64,000 nt of DNA from Bacteroidales bacterium (GCA_910575615.1 CAJTEX010000004.1:1-64000); one strand, 5' to 3'. Shown: positions 9,472-17,907, counted from the first letter of the stretch. Program-made: numbers and translations. The notes: a model not told the origin generated them from the sequence alone.

Positions 9472-9849
9472 TTAATATCCTTTCTTCTGCTCAGTATTTT
9501 TTCGTTTGGGGGTGTATTTTGCCTTGACAATTTCATATGAGCGTTTGACAAGGTCATATATCTCCGAGTCCGCAATGTCGCCGTCGAGATTGAGCTGGAT
9601 CCAGTGGCGGAGGCTCTGGTTAAGTGGCTTGCTTACAGATGAGTGCCGCATCTGTATTTCCTCAATTTCATCTGGCGTGGATTTGACTGTGACGGATGAG
9701 AAATCATCCATATCCACGAAGCAGAACATATGGTCAAGAATGTAAAAGACCAATATAGAGTCGAAACGGCGGGCAAACTTCCCGAATGGATTCTTCTCGG
9801 TCACATCTCCCATTGAAAGACAATATTCACGGAAATGCTCGATGTTCAT
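9472..9849 (-). CDS. MmcQ/YjbR family protein
   Basis: 125 residues from the ATG at 9849 (MNIEHFREYCLSMGDVTEKN). The upstream start at 9945 would overlap the preceding gene and adds a Cys/His-rich stretch that looks non-coding. YjbR-type proteins are small with a double-wing-like fold. Diagnostic pieces are the opening helix and PFGKFARRFDSILVFYILDHMF, then SLRHWIQLNLDG and DLVKRSYEIVKAKYTPK. The family role is unclear and the DNA-binding label is historical. Confidence 0.8.
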   Translation of the reverse strand: MNIEHFREYCLSMGDVTEKNPFGKFARRFDSILVFYILDHMFCFVDMDDFSSVTVKSTPDEIEEIQMRHSSVSKPLNQSLRHWIQLNLDGDIADSEIYDLVKRSYEIVKAKYTPKRKNTEQKKGY

Positions 9850-9935
9850 ATCCTTGATTTGTTGATGATTGCAATGGCTGCGTCGACAAACATTGCAGGT
9901 ATGACTGTCTTCATATGCCAGATGTGGCGCCTTGA

Positions 9936-10478
9936 TTATTGCCACCCATTGGATTTTCTCAGTTGTGCTATTTTTGATTTTGTATGCCGGAATGCGCTCG
10001 TCAGCCCTGGCGACAAGGTCTGGTATCGCATCATATCAAGATGTCTTTCCAGCTCGGTAATCAACTCCGGGAAATGTCGACACATTTTGTACGCAGCATA
10101 TATGCTGAAACATCTGATAGAGCATGATTCACATTCTGAGTTGATTTTCGACAAACAATAGTCGAGGAAATCGGTTCTCACATCCTCCTCACAGTATTCC
10201 TGTTCTCTCAGCAACTGGAGAAGCATGCGTTTTTTACCCGTGTCAGTCTCGACCAACAGCATGTCGATCATTTCATCACGCAAAGGCAAAAGCAATTTTG
10301 CATCAGTTGCCGGCAGATGGGTCATTGACCAAAGCGCGTTCACACACGTCATCCTGTCCTCCGACCGCGCCAGAGACCAAAGTATGGCTATGTTTTCCTG
10401 TGAACCTGAAGCCCATGAAGCCACACTCTTGATTTCCGGCATATTAATCCGCTTCGACAATGACTCTTGGATATTCAT
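9936..10478 (-). CDS. Helical repeat (HEAT-like) protein, function unknown
   Basis: 180 residues from the ATG at 10478 (MNIQESLSKRINMPEIKSV). It starts 8 nt after the META-domain gene ends, so the two are likely co-transcribed. The sequence is almost all amphipathic helix, with repeated patterns such as NIAILWSLARSEDRMTCVNA and KKRMLLQLLREQEYCEEDV that resemble HEAT/ARM-type repeats. There is no catalytic motif or signal peptide. A scaffold or binding protein is plausible but unproven. Confidence 0.6.
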   Translation of the reverse strand: MNIQESLSKRINMPEIKSVASWASGSQENIAILWSLARSEDRMTCVNALWSMTHLPATDAKLLLPLRDEMIDMLLVETDTGKKRMLLQLLREQEYCEEDVRTDFLDYCLSKINSECESCSIRCFSIYAAYKMCRHFPELITELERHLDMMRYQTLSPGLTSAFRHTKSKIAQLRKSNGWQ

Positions 10479-10485
10479 CCCGGCG

Positions 10486-10968
10486 TTACTCCTCTTCTGA
10501 CGTCTTGCGAAGTACGATATATTCCGACGGGTTACGGCTGTCAAGACGAGCGATTGAATCGTTCTCGATGTATACAGTGGCGATATTCGGAAGAATTTTA
10601 CGAAGGGCATCTTCTGTCGCCATATTGTCACAGGCCATTTCTGTCATGGCTCCGTCTCCCAGTGTTATGGAGTCGCCTTTGATTGAAAAAGCCCCAGAGA
10701 AAGTATTGCAGTTAGTGTGTATATGGTATGTGCTGTCCTCGAAGACGATATACTGACACACGCCAGGGACTTCATCAGAGGGACGCACATAGTCGGAGTC
10801 ACTGAATACTATGTTCTCCAGATTCCACTGGCCTTTGATGTCGGCATACGCTGCGACATCCTGAGCCATGCTCTCGTTTGTGACAGCGGTTTCGTTTTTG
10901 TTGCCAGAGCATGACATTGCGCCAATGGCAGCAAATGCAATCAGGCAAAGTTTGATTTCGGGTTTCAT
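10486..10968 (-). CDS. META-domain lipoprotein
   Basis: 160 residues from the ATG at 10968. MKPEIKLCLIAFAAIGAMSC is a lipoprotein signal ending in a lipobox (AMSC), so the mature protein is probably lipid-anchored at the membrane. The remainder, from GQWNLENIVF through NTFSGAFSIKGDSITLGDGAMTEMAC, has the META/HslJ pattern (a conserved C-N-x-F-x-G core followed by T-x-x-A/M-C). HslJ-like domains are linked to stress resistance, but the precise function is unknown. An upstream inverted repeat (11004-11012 with 11034-11042) may form a hairpin in the leader. Confidence 0.75.
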   Translation of the reverse strand: MKPEIKLCLIAFAAIGAMSCSGNKNETAVTNESMAQDVAAYADIKGQWNLENIVFSDSDYVRPSDEVPGVCQYIVFEDSTYHIHTNCNTFSGAFSIKGDSITLGDGAMTEMACDNMATEDALRKILPNIATVYIENDSIARLDSRNPSEYIVLRKTSEEE

Positions 10969-11076
10969 TGTAGAATTGTTTGTCTTTTGTCTGAGTCTTG
11001 AATGCCAATCTCGACATATCGGCAATCATTCTGGAGATTGGCCGAACTTGTGAATTGACATATATGACAGAATTTA

Positions 11077-11126
11077 TAAACAGCGCCCCCAAAGTTGAAT
11101 ATAAAACTTTTGGAGCGCTGTTTTAT
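11077..11126 (-). terminator. Terminator after the ROK kinase remnant
   Basis: A long imperfect stem (AAAACAGCGCTCC / GGGGGCGCTGTTT, with AAAGT paired to ACTTT inside) lies 40 nt past the ROK stop codon at 11166. AT-rich flanks occur on both sides. It probably ended the ROK transcript before the insertion. Confidence 0.65.
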
Positions 11127-11165
11127 TTGATTACACTGTCGTCACATGTCTGTGATTTCCAGTGG

Positions 11166-11429
11166 TCATTTAACGGTTGATGCGGGAACAGTGGCGGGAG
11201 TGGGAGCCACGGGGACGGCCGAGGGGGTGATGGGCTGGAACTTTGCTTCCCATCCGAGTGCGCTCGCACCAAGGACCGCAGCATCAGCCTCTTTCAGCTC
11301 GGAAAGAAGCACCTTCACTTTGCCTTTCCAGATGGGCATCATGTTCTTTTCCATTGATTCGCGCAGTGGCTTCATCAGCAACTCGCCACTTTTTGCGAGG
11401 CCACCGAAGAGGATGAATGCCTCGGGCGC
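11166..11429 (-). pseudogene. ROK-family sugar kinase, C-terminal fragment (IS-interrupted)
   Basis: Reading the minus strand from the insertion point gives APEAFILFGGLAKSGELLMK and then a normal ROK C-terminus (ADAAVLGASALGWEAK), followed by an Ala/Pro/Val-rich tail of about 23 residues. It continues the reading frame of the N-terminal fragment at 12773-13553. Bases 11420-11429 are one copy of the 10-bp target duplication. As it stands the fragment has no proper start and is probably not translated. Confidence 0.92.
11420..11429. repeat. Target site duplication, left copy
   Basis: CCTCGGGCGC, identical to 12773-12782 on the other side of the insertion sequence. The perfect match of both copies indicates a recent insertion. 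Confidence 0.95.
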
Positions 11430-11617
11430 CAGGGCAACCGCATCAAAATTATGTGTGATAAGTAACGGTTGCTTTGAGTCAACGATGATATATGTTGGCG
11501 AAATTCTTTGAATCCAGCATATCCGAAGTCATAATTCTTAGTAATTTTATAGCACAAAAAATGGATAATTGTCTGATTTTTAGTGCTGTAATAATTGTGC
11601 ATCTCATATGTTTTTAG

Positions 11618-11625
11618 TATCTTTG
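11618..11625 (+). promoter_or_regulatory. -7 box inside the insertion sequence
   Basis: TATCTTTG matches TAnnTTTG. Transcription would begin around 11632, after the TTG codon at 11629 but before the ATG at 11659. This argues for the ATG as the transposase start. Confidence 0.5.
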
Positions 11626-11658
11626 TAATTGAAAATCAACAATATAGATACTGAGGCT

Positions 11659-12759
11659 ATGCTGAACGAAATCTTTATGACAGTACCGGATCATCGAGTT
11701 ACAGGTCGTTGCACGTATGCACTTTCCGACCTTTTGACAATCGCTTTGCTGACCTATATCTGCGGAGGCGAGGATTATGTTGACATGAGCGAGTTCGCCT
11801 ATTATCGGGCACGTGATTTTGGTCTTATTGCCGACCGTCCTGACCGCAGCCCGTCACCTGACACTTTCGAGCGGCTGATGAGCGCCGTGGATCCCGATGA
11901 GATTGAGAGATGTCTGGTTGAGCATGGCAGGAAGTTCCTTGACACGCTTGCTGAGAAGCAGGTTGTCATAGATGGCAAAAAGCTCAGAGGCACATCGCCT
12001 AAACAGCATTGCTCGAAAGGCGATTATATCATGAACGCCTATGTCAGCGAGAATCACATTGTGGTAGGACAGCAGCGTCTCAAAGACAAGGAAAATGAAA
12101 TAGTCGCCATACCTCAGCTTCTTGAAAAACTGGATATCGAAGGTGCCACAATCTCGATAGATGCGATTGGCACACAGATTAATATCGCTCAGAATATCCT
12201 TGACCGGAAAGCTCATTACTTCCTTGCCGTCAAGGACAATCAGGGCGCTCTGAACGAACAGGTAATCGATGCATTCCGCTACAATAAGCCCACAGACTCG
12301 GCTTCGCAGATGGATGCCGACCACGGACGTATAGAGACACGCGATTGCCGGATACTCAAAGCCGATACAATCGAAGACAAGGATGTGTTGGCTCGTTGGC
12401 CTGGACTGAAAACATTGGTAGAGGTCACTTCCACGGTTGACTATGGGGACCACACGGCAACTGCCGTCAGAAGGTACATCAGTGACGAGGTTTATCCTAA
12501 GGCTGCGTACTTCAATATGCTGGCTCGAGGGCATTGGTCTATCGAGAATCAACTGCATTGGAATCTTGATGTGACATTCCTCGAAGATGCCTGCCGTGCA
12601 AGGAAAGGGTATGCGTCACTAAACCTCTCGACAATCAGGAAGTTGGCCATGCAGGTTATAAAAGAGCATGTTGACAAAAGCAGTCTAAAGAAAAGGCGCT
12701 TCAAAGCGAGCCTTTCCAACGACTATTTGACCGATATGCTGCTTAAAGCCAAATTTTGA
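11659..12759 (+). CDS. ISAs1-family (H-repeat-type) transposase
   Basis: 366 residues from the ATG at 11659. A TTG at 11629 would add ten residues, but it lies upstream of the transcript start predicted from the -7 box. It is a DDE transposase: the N-terminal ALSDLLTIALLTYICGGEDY is typical of ISAs1, and the acidic residues lie in VIDGKKLRGT, ISIDAIGTQ and GHWSIENQLHWNLDVTF (catalytic Glu region). No frameshift or premature stop is seen. The stop codon lies inside the right inverted repeat. Confidence 0.95.
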   Translation: MLNEIFMTVPDHRVTGRCTYALSDLLTIALLTYICGGEDYVDMSEFAYYRARDFGLIADRPDRSPSPDTFERLMSAVDPDEIERCLVEHGRKFLDTLAEKQVVIDGKKLRGTSPKQHCSKGDYIMNAYVSENHIVVGQQRLKDKENEIVAIPQLLEKLDIEGATISIDAIGTQINIAQNILDRKAHYFLAVKDNQGALNEQVIDAFRYNKPTDSASQMDADHGRIETRDCRILKADTIEDKDVLARWPGLKTLVEVTSTVDYGDHTATAVRRYISDEVYPKAAYFNMLARGHWSIENQLHWNLDVTFLEDACRARKGYASLNLSTIRKLAMQVIKEHVDKSSLKKRRFKASLSNDYLTDMLLKAKF

Positions 12760-12772
12760 TGCGGTTGCCCTG

Positions 12773-12782
12773 CCTCGGGCGC
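12773..12782. repeat. Target site duplication, right copy
   Basis: CCTCGGGCGC, identical to 11420-11429. Confidence 0.95.
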
Positions 12783-13553
12783 TGAGAAGATGGTGAAATC
12801 TGCCAAGGCAGCGCCGAGAATGTCGCCGGTGAATTCAAACACATCCTTGGCGAGCTTGTCGCCAGCGATGGCTGCGTCATACACATCTTTCGAGGTGATT
12901 TCATCGGTGGGCATATTGCGCAGCAGGGAGGGCTCGTTGCTGCGGGCTTCAAGAAATTCGCGTGCAGTACGGGCCACGCCGGTAGCGGAGCAATAGGTCT
13001 CCAGGCAGCCGTTGCGTCCGCAGCCGCAGAGACGGCCGTTGTTGCGCTTCACAATAAGGTGGCCAAGCTCTCCGGCGAATCCGTCATGGCCATAGACGAG
13101 CTGCCCGTTGATGACAACGCCTGAGCCGACCCCGGTTCCGAGTGTTATCATTATGAAGTCTTTTAGGCCACGGGCCGAACCATATGTCATTTCACCGATG
13201 GCGGCAGCGTTGGCATCGTTGGTGATTGACACGGGAACGCCGAACTTCTCGCTCACGAGCTGTGCCAAGGGTATCGGGGTGGGCCAGGGGAGGTTGACAC
13301 CGCTCTCGATTGTGCCGGTGTAATAATTGGCGTTGGGCGCGCCGATTCCGATGCCATGGATTTTATCCACTGCGTCGTTCACTTCGATAAGCTTGGTGAG
13401 TTCGGTGTGAAGCTCGTCAAGATATGCCTCGATGGTATTGTGCTTGCGGGTCTTGATAGAGGAGCTGGCGATGACAACGCCGCGGGCATCCACGATGCCG
13501 AAGACGGTGTTGGTGCCGCCTATGTCGATTCCGACTACATAAGGTTTGCTCAT
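12773..13553 (-). pseudogene. ROK-family sugar kinase, N-terminal fragment (IS-interrupted)
   Basis: From the ATG at 13553, MSKPYVVGIDIGGTNTVFGI carries the phosphate-binding DIGGTNT motif. Next come GIGIGAPNANYYTGTIESGV, NDANAAAIGEM, LGTGVGSGVV and the zinc motif CGCGRNGC of ROK glucokinases. Family members phosphorylate glucose or related sugars at C6. After FSAPEAG the frame runs into the insertion sequence and ends with about 13 foreign residues, so the last quarter, including GGLAKSGE, is lost. Host and IS sequence together encode a 276-residue product that is probably inactive. The MFS transporter upstream on the same strand may have been its sugar-uptake partner. Confidence 0.93.
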
Positions 13554-13637
13554 TGTTTTTATTAGATATGGTAAGATTTTGTTTATTCTGTTTGGTAAGA
13601 AAACAAGAGAGCGGTTTCCTAAGGTTAGATTCTACCG

Positions 13638-13645
13638 CAAAGTTA
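13638..13645 (-). promoter_or_regulatory. -7 box for the ROK kinase gene
   Basis: The minus strand reads TAACTTTG, a full TAnnTTTG match, 85 nt upstream of the ATG at 13553. The rest of the 315-bp gap up to the MFS stop (13554-13868) holds the inverted repeats listed separately. Confidence 0.6.
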
Positions 13646-13665
13646 TGAAAATAATTATATAATAG

Positions 13666-13701
13666 CAATGAAACCGGCCAAAAACTTGGCCGGTTTCATT
13701 G
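13666..13701. repeat. Perfect 15-bp hairpin between MFS and ROK genes
   Basis: Arms 13666-13680 (CAATGAAACCGGCCA) and 13687-13701 are perfect complements with a 6-nt loop. No T-run follows on the minus strand, so it is a weak candidate terminator for the MFS gene, or a structure just upstream of the ROK promoter. Confidence 0.6.
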
Positions 13702-13826
13702 ACAATAGTTCGGTAAAATTTGCATATTCAATTGAATATCAATAAGATGCGATAACAATTCAATATCAATGCAAACTATTGTGTATCAGTGCGATACAGC
13801 TATGCCTGCTCAAAAATTACCGAACT
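13702..13826. repeat. Overlapping, mutually exclusive inverted repeats
   Basis: ACAATAGT (13702-13709) pairs with ACTATTGT (13775-13782). The overlapping AGTTCGGTAA (13707-13716) pairs instead with TTACCGAACT (13817-13826). A 16-nt AT-rich palindrome lies between them (13724-13739). On the minus strand this would be the 3' region of the MFS transcript. Role unknown. Confidence 0.45.
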
Positions 13827-13868
13827 GTTGATTGAAGAATGTCTAAAAAATGTAGCTTGCTTATAATT

Positions 13869-15587
13869 TTATTCCTCAGCGGTTGCCACTTCTGATTCAA
13901 GGACCGCTGTTTCATCACCCTTGATGTTGGGCTCTTCAAGACCAAGGCCCTTCTTGCGGTCTATTACCTTGAGGACGAGACCAAGCAGCAGGGCGGCCAC
14001 ACCGAGGAACGCCAGCATCACTAGCGGCCAGGTGTAGTTGTAGCTGATGGCGGCTGTCTCGGGAGACATTGTGCCGTTGGCCAGGGCCTCTGTAATCTTC
14101 GGGTTGGTGTTGTCAAGCACCTTGCCGATAAGAAGCGGGAAGAGCCAGAGGCCGATATTCTGAATCCAGAAAATCAGGGCATAGGCCGAACCTATGATTT
14201 TGGCGTCTACGAGCTTGGGCACACTGGGCCAGAGGGATGCCGGAACCAGGGAGAATGATGCGCCCAGCACCAGGATTGTCACATATGCCACGCAGACACC
14301 AGCCAGGTCATTCCCTTTGAACATCGGCAGGATGAATGCGAATGTCAGATGGCACGCTATAAGCAATATTGACCCAAGCACAAGCATCGAGGCCGCTTTA
14401 CCTTTGTAATCGACAAACTTGCCGAGAATGGGGGTGATGCCGACCGCCAGGAGGGGGAACACGGCGAAGATTGCGGCTGCCGACTGGCGCATGTATCCCA
14501 TCACGCAATAGCCTACAAGGGAGATGATGGCGATCGCCAGGGTGGAGTATCGTACAACCTTGTTTTTGGAGAAGTTGCTTGCAAAAGCTGCAGCTGCTAC
14601 CACAAGCATTATGACATACTGAAGAACCGTCACGGTGTCAGTTGCCCAGAACGATGCGCTGTCGGGAGGGGTCAGCGTCAGGTTGCACTGGAGCATATTT
14701 ACGGCATATTTCTGGAAGGGGAAGATGGCTGAGTAATAAAGCACGCAAAGGAGTGCTACAAGCCAGAACCCTGCGCTGGTAAGGATTTTGCCAAGGTCGC
14801 TTATCTTGAAAGGATCATCCTTTTCCTCCTCGGCATGTGTCTGCTCGTCGAGTTTCTTGTCCATGAAGAAATAAACGATGAACATAATCAAGGCAATCAT
14901 AAGCAGCACGACTCCGAATGCCACCGAGCGGGCTACGCTCACATGGCCGCCAAGTTCAGCGAACATCGGGGAGAATATCATACAGGTGGCCACTCCAAGA
15001 CGGGCGAGGGCCATTTCCGAACCCATCGCCAAGGCCATCTCGCGGCCCTTGAACCATTTCACGATTCCTCGGCTCACCGTTATGCCGGCCATTTCCACTC
15101 CGCAGCCGAATATCATGAAGCCGACAGCCGAGAACTTGGCCGACGCGGGCATCCCTTCATAGAAAGGGGAGATGCCAAGTTCGTCGAAAACAGGAATATA
15201 GTTGAGATGGTTGGTGAACCATACGTCAAGCGAACTTCCCAGGAAGGCATCTGTGAGGGCATACCAGTTGATTGTCGCACCGACAAGCATCACAGCTCCC
15301 GAGAGAATGGCTGTGAACCTGACACCCATCTTGTCGAGGATGATTCCGGCGAAGATCAGGAAGAAGATGAATACATTGAGGAATGTCTCTGAGCCTTGCA
15401 TCGTGCCGAACGCGGTCGAGTCCCATCCTCTGGTCGACTGCAAGAGGTCTTTGATAGGCGACAAGATGTCCATAAAAATGTAAGAGCAGAACATCGCAAA
15501 AGCGAGCAGCCCCAAGGCGGTCCAGCGAGCCCAGCTCTTATCACTGAGAACGGCTTTTGTTTTGTTCAATTCAGTGGAAATTGCCAT
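13869..15587 (-). CDS. Major facilitator superfamily transporter
   Basis: 572 residues, longer than the usual 400-450, with twelve or more hydrophobic helices. The first begins at about residue 22 (WTALGLLAFAMFCSYIFMDI). The loop after TM2 has the MFS pattern (GIILDKMGVRF, an expected G-x-x-x-D-x-x-G-x-R). Charged loops occur near residues 235-260 (MDKKLDEQTHAEEEKDD), and the C-terminal tail is Glu-rich. The substrate is not evident. The ROK-family sugar kinase downstream on the same strand suggests sugar uptake, which is inference only. The gene has its own -7 box and lies downstream of the channel gene without overlap. Confidence 0.85.
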   Translation of the reverse strand: MAISTELNKTKAVLSDKSWARWTALGLLAFAMFCSYIFMDILSPIKDLLQSTRGWDSTAFGTMQGSETFLNVFIFFLIFAGIILDKMGVRFTAILSGAVMLVGATINWYALTDAFLGSSLDVWFTNHLNYIPVFDELGISPFYEGMPASAKFSAVGFMIFGCGVEMAGITVSRGIVKWFKGREMALAMGSEMALARLGVATCMIFSPMFAELGGHVSVARSVAFGVVLLMIALIMFIVYFFMDKKLDEQTHAEEEKDDPFKISDLGKILTSAGFWLVALLCVLYYSAIFPFQKYAVNMLQCNLTLTPPDSASFWATDTVTVLQYVIMLVVAAAAFASNFSKNKVVRYSTLAIAIISLVGYCVMGYMRQSAAAIFAVFPLLAVGITPILGKFVDYKGKAASMLVLGSILLIACHLTFAFILPMFKGNDLAGVCVAYVTILVLGASFSLVPASLWPSVPKLVDAKIIGSAYALIFWIQNIGLWLFPLLIGKVLDNTNPKITEALANGTMSPETAAISYNYTWPLVMLAFLGVAALLLGLVLKVIDRKKGLGLEEPNIKGDETAVLESEVATAEE

Positions 15588-15641
15588 AAGCTAAAAATAT
15601 GTGATATTGGTTTATAATTCGTAATGATTGATATCATTCTG

Positions 15642-15649
15642 CAAATGTA
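15642..15649 (-). promoter_or_regulatory. -7 box for the MFS transporter gene
   Basis: The minus strand reads TACATTTG, a full TAnnTTTG match, 55 nt upstream of the ATG at 15587. Confidence 0.55.
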
Positions 15650-15727
15650 GGAAAAAAATGCAATATATCCCCGCGCGAATGGCAAAAACTACTAAGGCAA
15701 TTCTATCCTGTATGCCTTTGGGCGGTG

Positions 15728-16513
15728 TCACACTTTGGGCTGTGATGGGGCTGAGGAAGATGATGGGGCAATCGTTCCGGCGGCGGGTGATTCTCCCGGA
15801 CTGTCAGTACTGCCGGTTGTTTCTCCTTTCTGAGAACCTATCACTGCGTTGGTGACATACACTGTGAATACCGGAAACAGTATCAGCCCCTCGCCGGACA
15901 GTATTATGGCAAGCACTTTCCCGGTGGCGGTCATAGGTGAAATCTCGCATCCGACGGTGGTGATGTTGAGCGACGCCCACCACAGTGCGTCCCACCATGA
16001 GCCGACAAGCGGGTTTATGTAATGCTCCTCGACAAAGAAGACCAGTGAGCCAAAATACACAGAGGTTATAACCCAGATTATATAGACAGCCATCATGCTC
16101 AGGGCCTTGTTGGCCGACAATGCTCCTGAAATCAGCGCCAGCACATACCCGGCGCGAATCATCGGGACGAAGCGCATGAGATATGCCACAGGAGGCGACA
16201 TATGCAGATGAAGCGCCTCCACGATGTTAAGCCATGGTATGCTTATGAGTATGAAGAATATGTTTGCCACAAGGTATCTCCACTTCCTGGGGGCGAATAG
16301 CCACTCGACGGCTATGTCAAACAGGAACAGCAGGCATACCCAGAACTGGAATCTCATGTATCCGGGCGCAGACAAGAATGAGACGTTGTCGATAGTCTCG
16401 CGGGTTATCCACGCAATCATGATGACCGAGGCCGCCAGCACCATCAGATGGAGGACGGTCACAAAGCCGCGTTTGAGCGGGGTAAGCGTATGGTCATATA
16501 AAGTAGCCTGCAT
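15728..16513 (-). CDS. Potassium-channel-like ion transporter with an atypical filter
   Basis: 261 residues from the ATG at 16513 (MQATLYDHTLTPLKRGFVTV). A start at 16579 would add 22 residues encoded within an inverted repeat, and is less likely. The layout resembles a six-helix channel: hydrophobic segments at about 17-37, 57-72, 82-100, 118-135 and 140-162, a pore loop, then a last helix at about 198-222. The pore motif is WWASLNITTVGCEISPMTATG, with TVGCE where potassium channels usually have TVGYG. The C-terminal tail is Ser/Pro-rich. Ion selectivity cannot be inferred. It follows the metal permease gene. Confidence 0.75.
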   Translation of the reverse strand: MQATLYDHTLTPLKRGFVTVLHLMVLAASVIMIAWITRETIDNVSFLSAPGYMRFQFWVCLLFLFDIAVEWLFAPRKWRYLVANIFFILISIPWLNIVEALHLHMSPPVAYLMRFVPMIRAGYVLALISGALSANKALSMMAVYIIWVITSVYFGSLVFFVEEHYINPLVGSWWDALWWASLNITTVGCEISPMTATGKVLAIILSGEGLILFPVFTVYVTNAVIGSQKGETTGSTDSPGESPAAGTIAPSSSSAPSQPKV

Positions 16514-16563
16514 GATGTGACAACAATAAGTTTGTCGACTTAGTTGTACAACATCATGCAGGC
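16506..16563. repeat. 13-bp inverted repeat over the channel gene start
   Basis: Arms 16506-16518 (GCCTGCATGATGT) and 16551-16563 are perfect complements, with further partial pairing inside (ACAAC/GTTGT). The start codon at 16511-16513 lies in one arm. In the mRNA this could hide the start codon, or it could end the permease transcript. Confidence 0.5.
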
Positions 16564-16588
16564 GCTTTTGGTTTGTCACGCGTCGATT

Positions 16589-17881
16589 CTATTTCACATC
16601 GAACCCAGAATCGGTGATGGCTTTCACCACTGCCGCCGAATCGAAATCACCTTCGACCGTAGCGGATGCGGCGGAAAGGTCGACTTCGACTTTTTCTACG
16701 CCGGGGATGGCGGCGATGGCTTTTTCTACTGTCATGCGGCAATGGTTGCATGACATCCCGTCGATTTTGAATGTCTGTGTCATATCTGAAGATGTTTGTG
16801 GGTTACTATGATGGTGATGCCTGGTGGCGAAGAATGAATACGTCAGCAGAAAAAGCAGCATTATGGTGCATGATGTCTCAAACCAGCCAAACGAATGATG
16901 GCAGGCGTGGGATGTGGCTCCGGTGGCGTGCCCCGACATCCCAAACCATTCCACCGGCAGAAGGTAGTCGACAATAAGGCCGAAAAGCAGGGCGGTGACA
17001 ATCACCGACATCACATAGATGGCAGTGGCTTTTTTGCCTATGGCGCGTCCAAGCACCATCATCGAGGCGAAGTTGGCGGCTGGGCCGGCCATTAGCAGAA
17101 CGAAGGCAGCCCCAGGATTGAGTCCTTTCAAGACCAGAGACATCGCGATGGGTATGGAGCCGGTGGCGCAGACATACATTGGGACCGCGACTACAATCAT
17201 CGCCAGCATCGCCAGCAACGGACGGTCGCTCAGCGACACCAGGAACTGGTCTGGCACATATACTGTAATCAGCGCGGCCACAACCAATCCTATGACGAGC
17301 CATTTGCCCACACTGGCCACCATGTCCACTAATCCATACCTGACCGCGGCCCACAATCGTGCGGCTATGCCAGTATGGTTGTCCCTGCCGTCTGAGTGGC
17401 AACAGTCTCCGCATACATCGGTACAAGAAGCAGAAGTCTCTTTCCCGGAATCGGCGACATGCTTCTGTTTGTCCCTGTCAAACGCGTTGACCCAGACTCC
17501 GCCGACAAAGCCGCCGACCAGGGCGGCTATGGGCCGCATAACAGCCATCGGCAACCCGAGCAGTGAGTATGTGGCAGCAATGCTGTCCACACCGGTCTGA
17601 GGAGTGGCAATCAGAAACGAGGTGGTCGCTCCCTTAGAAGCGCCCTGGCGGTGAAGCCCGACAGCCGTGGGAAGCACGCCACAGGAACAGAGCGGCAGAG
17701 GCACACCCAGCAGGGCTGCCTTGACGACAGGCTTCCAGCCTTTCCCGGCAAGATGACGGCTCATCGTCTCAGGTTTCACGAATTCATGGAGCAGTCCGGC
17801 GATCAGGAAACCAAGCAATATGTAAGGCGACATCTCATTGAGAATGTCGAGCAATGACGTAAAAAACACATTGAAATCCAT
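16589..17881 (-). CDS. Metal efflux permease (SO_0444-like) with C-terminal HMA domain
   Basis: 430 residues from the ATG at 17881. The permease part (about 1-355) has eight or so helices and the motif VPLPLCSCGVLPTAVGL, typical of the DUF318/ArsP-type permeases related to SO_0444 copper/zinc exporters. Cys/His-rich loops (CTDVCGDCCHSDGRDNH, SHACHHSFGW, RHHHHS) suggest metal binding. Residues about 365-430 are a heavy-metal-associated domain with the MSCNHC pair. A role in exporting a soft metal is likely, with the metal unknown. An HMA-AraC regulator is encoded 3 kb upstream. Confidence 0.85.
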   Translation of the reverse strand: MDFNVFFTSLLDILNEMSPYILLGFLIAGLLHEFVKPETMSRHLAGKGWKPVVKAALLGVPLPLCSCGVLPTAVGLHRQGASKGATTSFLIATPQTGVDSIAATYSLLGLPMAVMRPIAALVGGFVGGVWVNAFDRDKQKHVADSGKETSASCTDVCGDCCHSDGRDNHTGIAARLWAAVRYGLVDMVASVGKWLVIGLVVAALITVYVPDQFLVSLSDRPLLAMLAMIVVAVPMYVCATGSIPIAMSLVLKGLNPGAAFVLLMAGPAANFASMMVLGRAIGKKATAIYVMSVIVTALLFGLIVDYLLPVEWFGMSGHATGATSHACHHSFGWFETSCTIMLLFLLTYSFFATRHHHHSNPQTSSDMTQTFKIDGMSCNHCRMTVEKAIAAIPGVEKVEVDLSAASATVEGDFDSAAVVKAITDSGFDVK

Positions 17882-17899
17882 ATACCTTTTTCTTTTATG

Positions 17900-17907
17900 C
17901 AAAGTTA
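17900..17907 (-). promoter_or_regulatory. -7 box for the metal permease gene
   Basis: The minus strand reads TAACTTTG. The implied transcript start is only about 10 nt before the ATG at 17881, which supports that start over the one 21 nt further upstream. Confidence 0.6.

Larger units (their letters stand above)
11430..12772. mobile_element. ISAs1-family insertion sequence, complete
   Basis: 1343 bp bounded by perfect 21-bp inverted repeats (11430-11450 beginning CAGGGCAACCGCATC, and its reverse complement at 12752-12772), with a 10-bp duplication outside. It encodes one ISAs1-type transposase. The element sits inside a ROK-family kinase gene, with the transposase opposite to the host gene. 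Removing the element and one duplication copy restores an open frame of 345 codons including stop. Ends, duplication and transposase all look intact, so it is probably still mobile. Confidence 0.95.

Noticed and set aside
11854-12558. Open frame of 234 codons on the minus strand inside the insertion sequence
   Set aside because: Antisense to the transposase and without family features. ISAs1 elements encode only the transposase.
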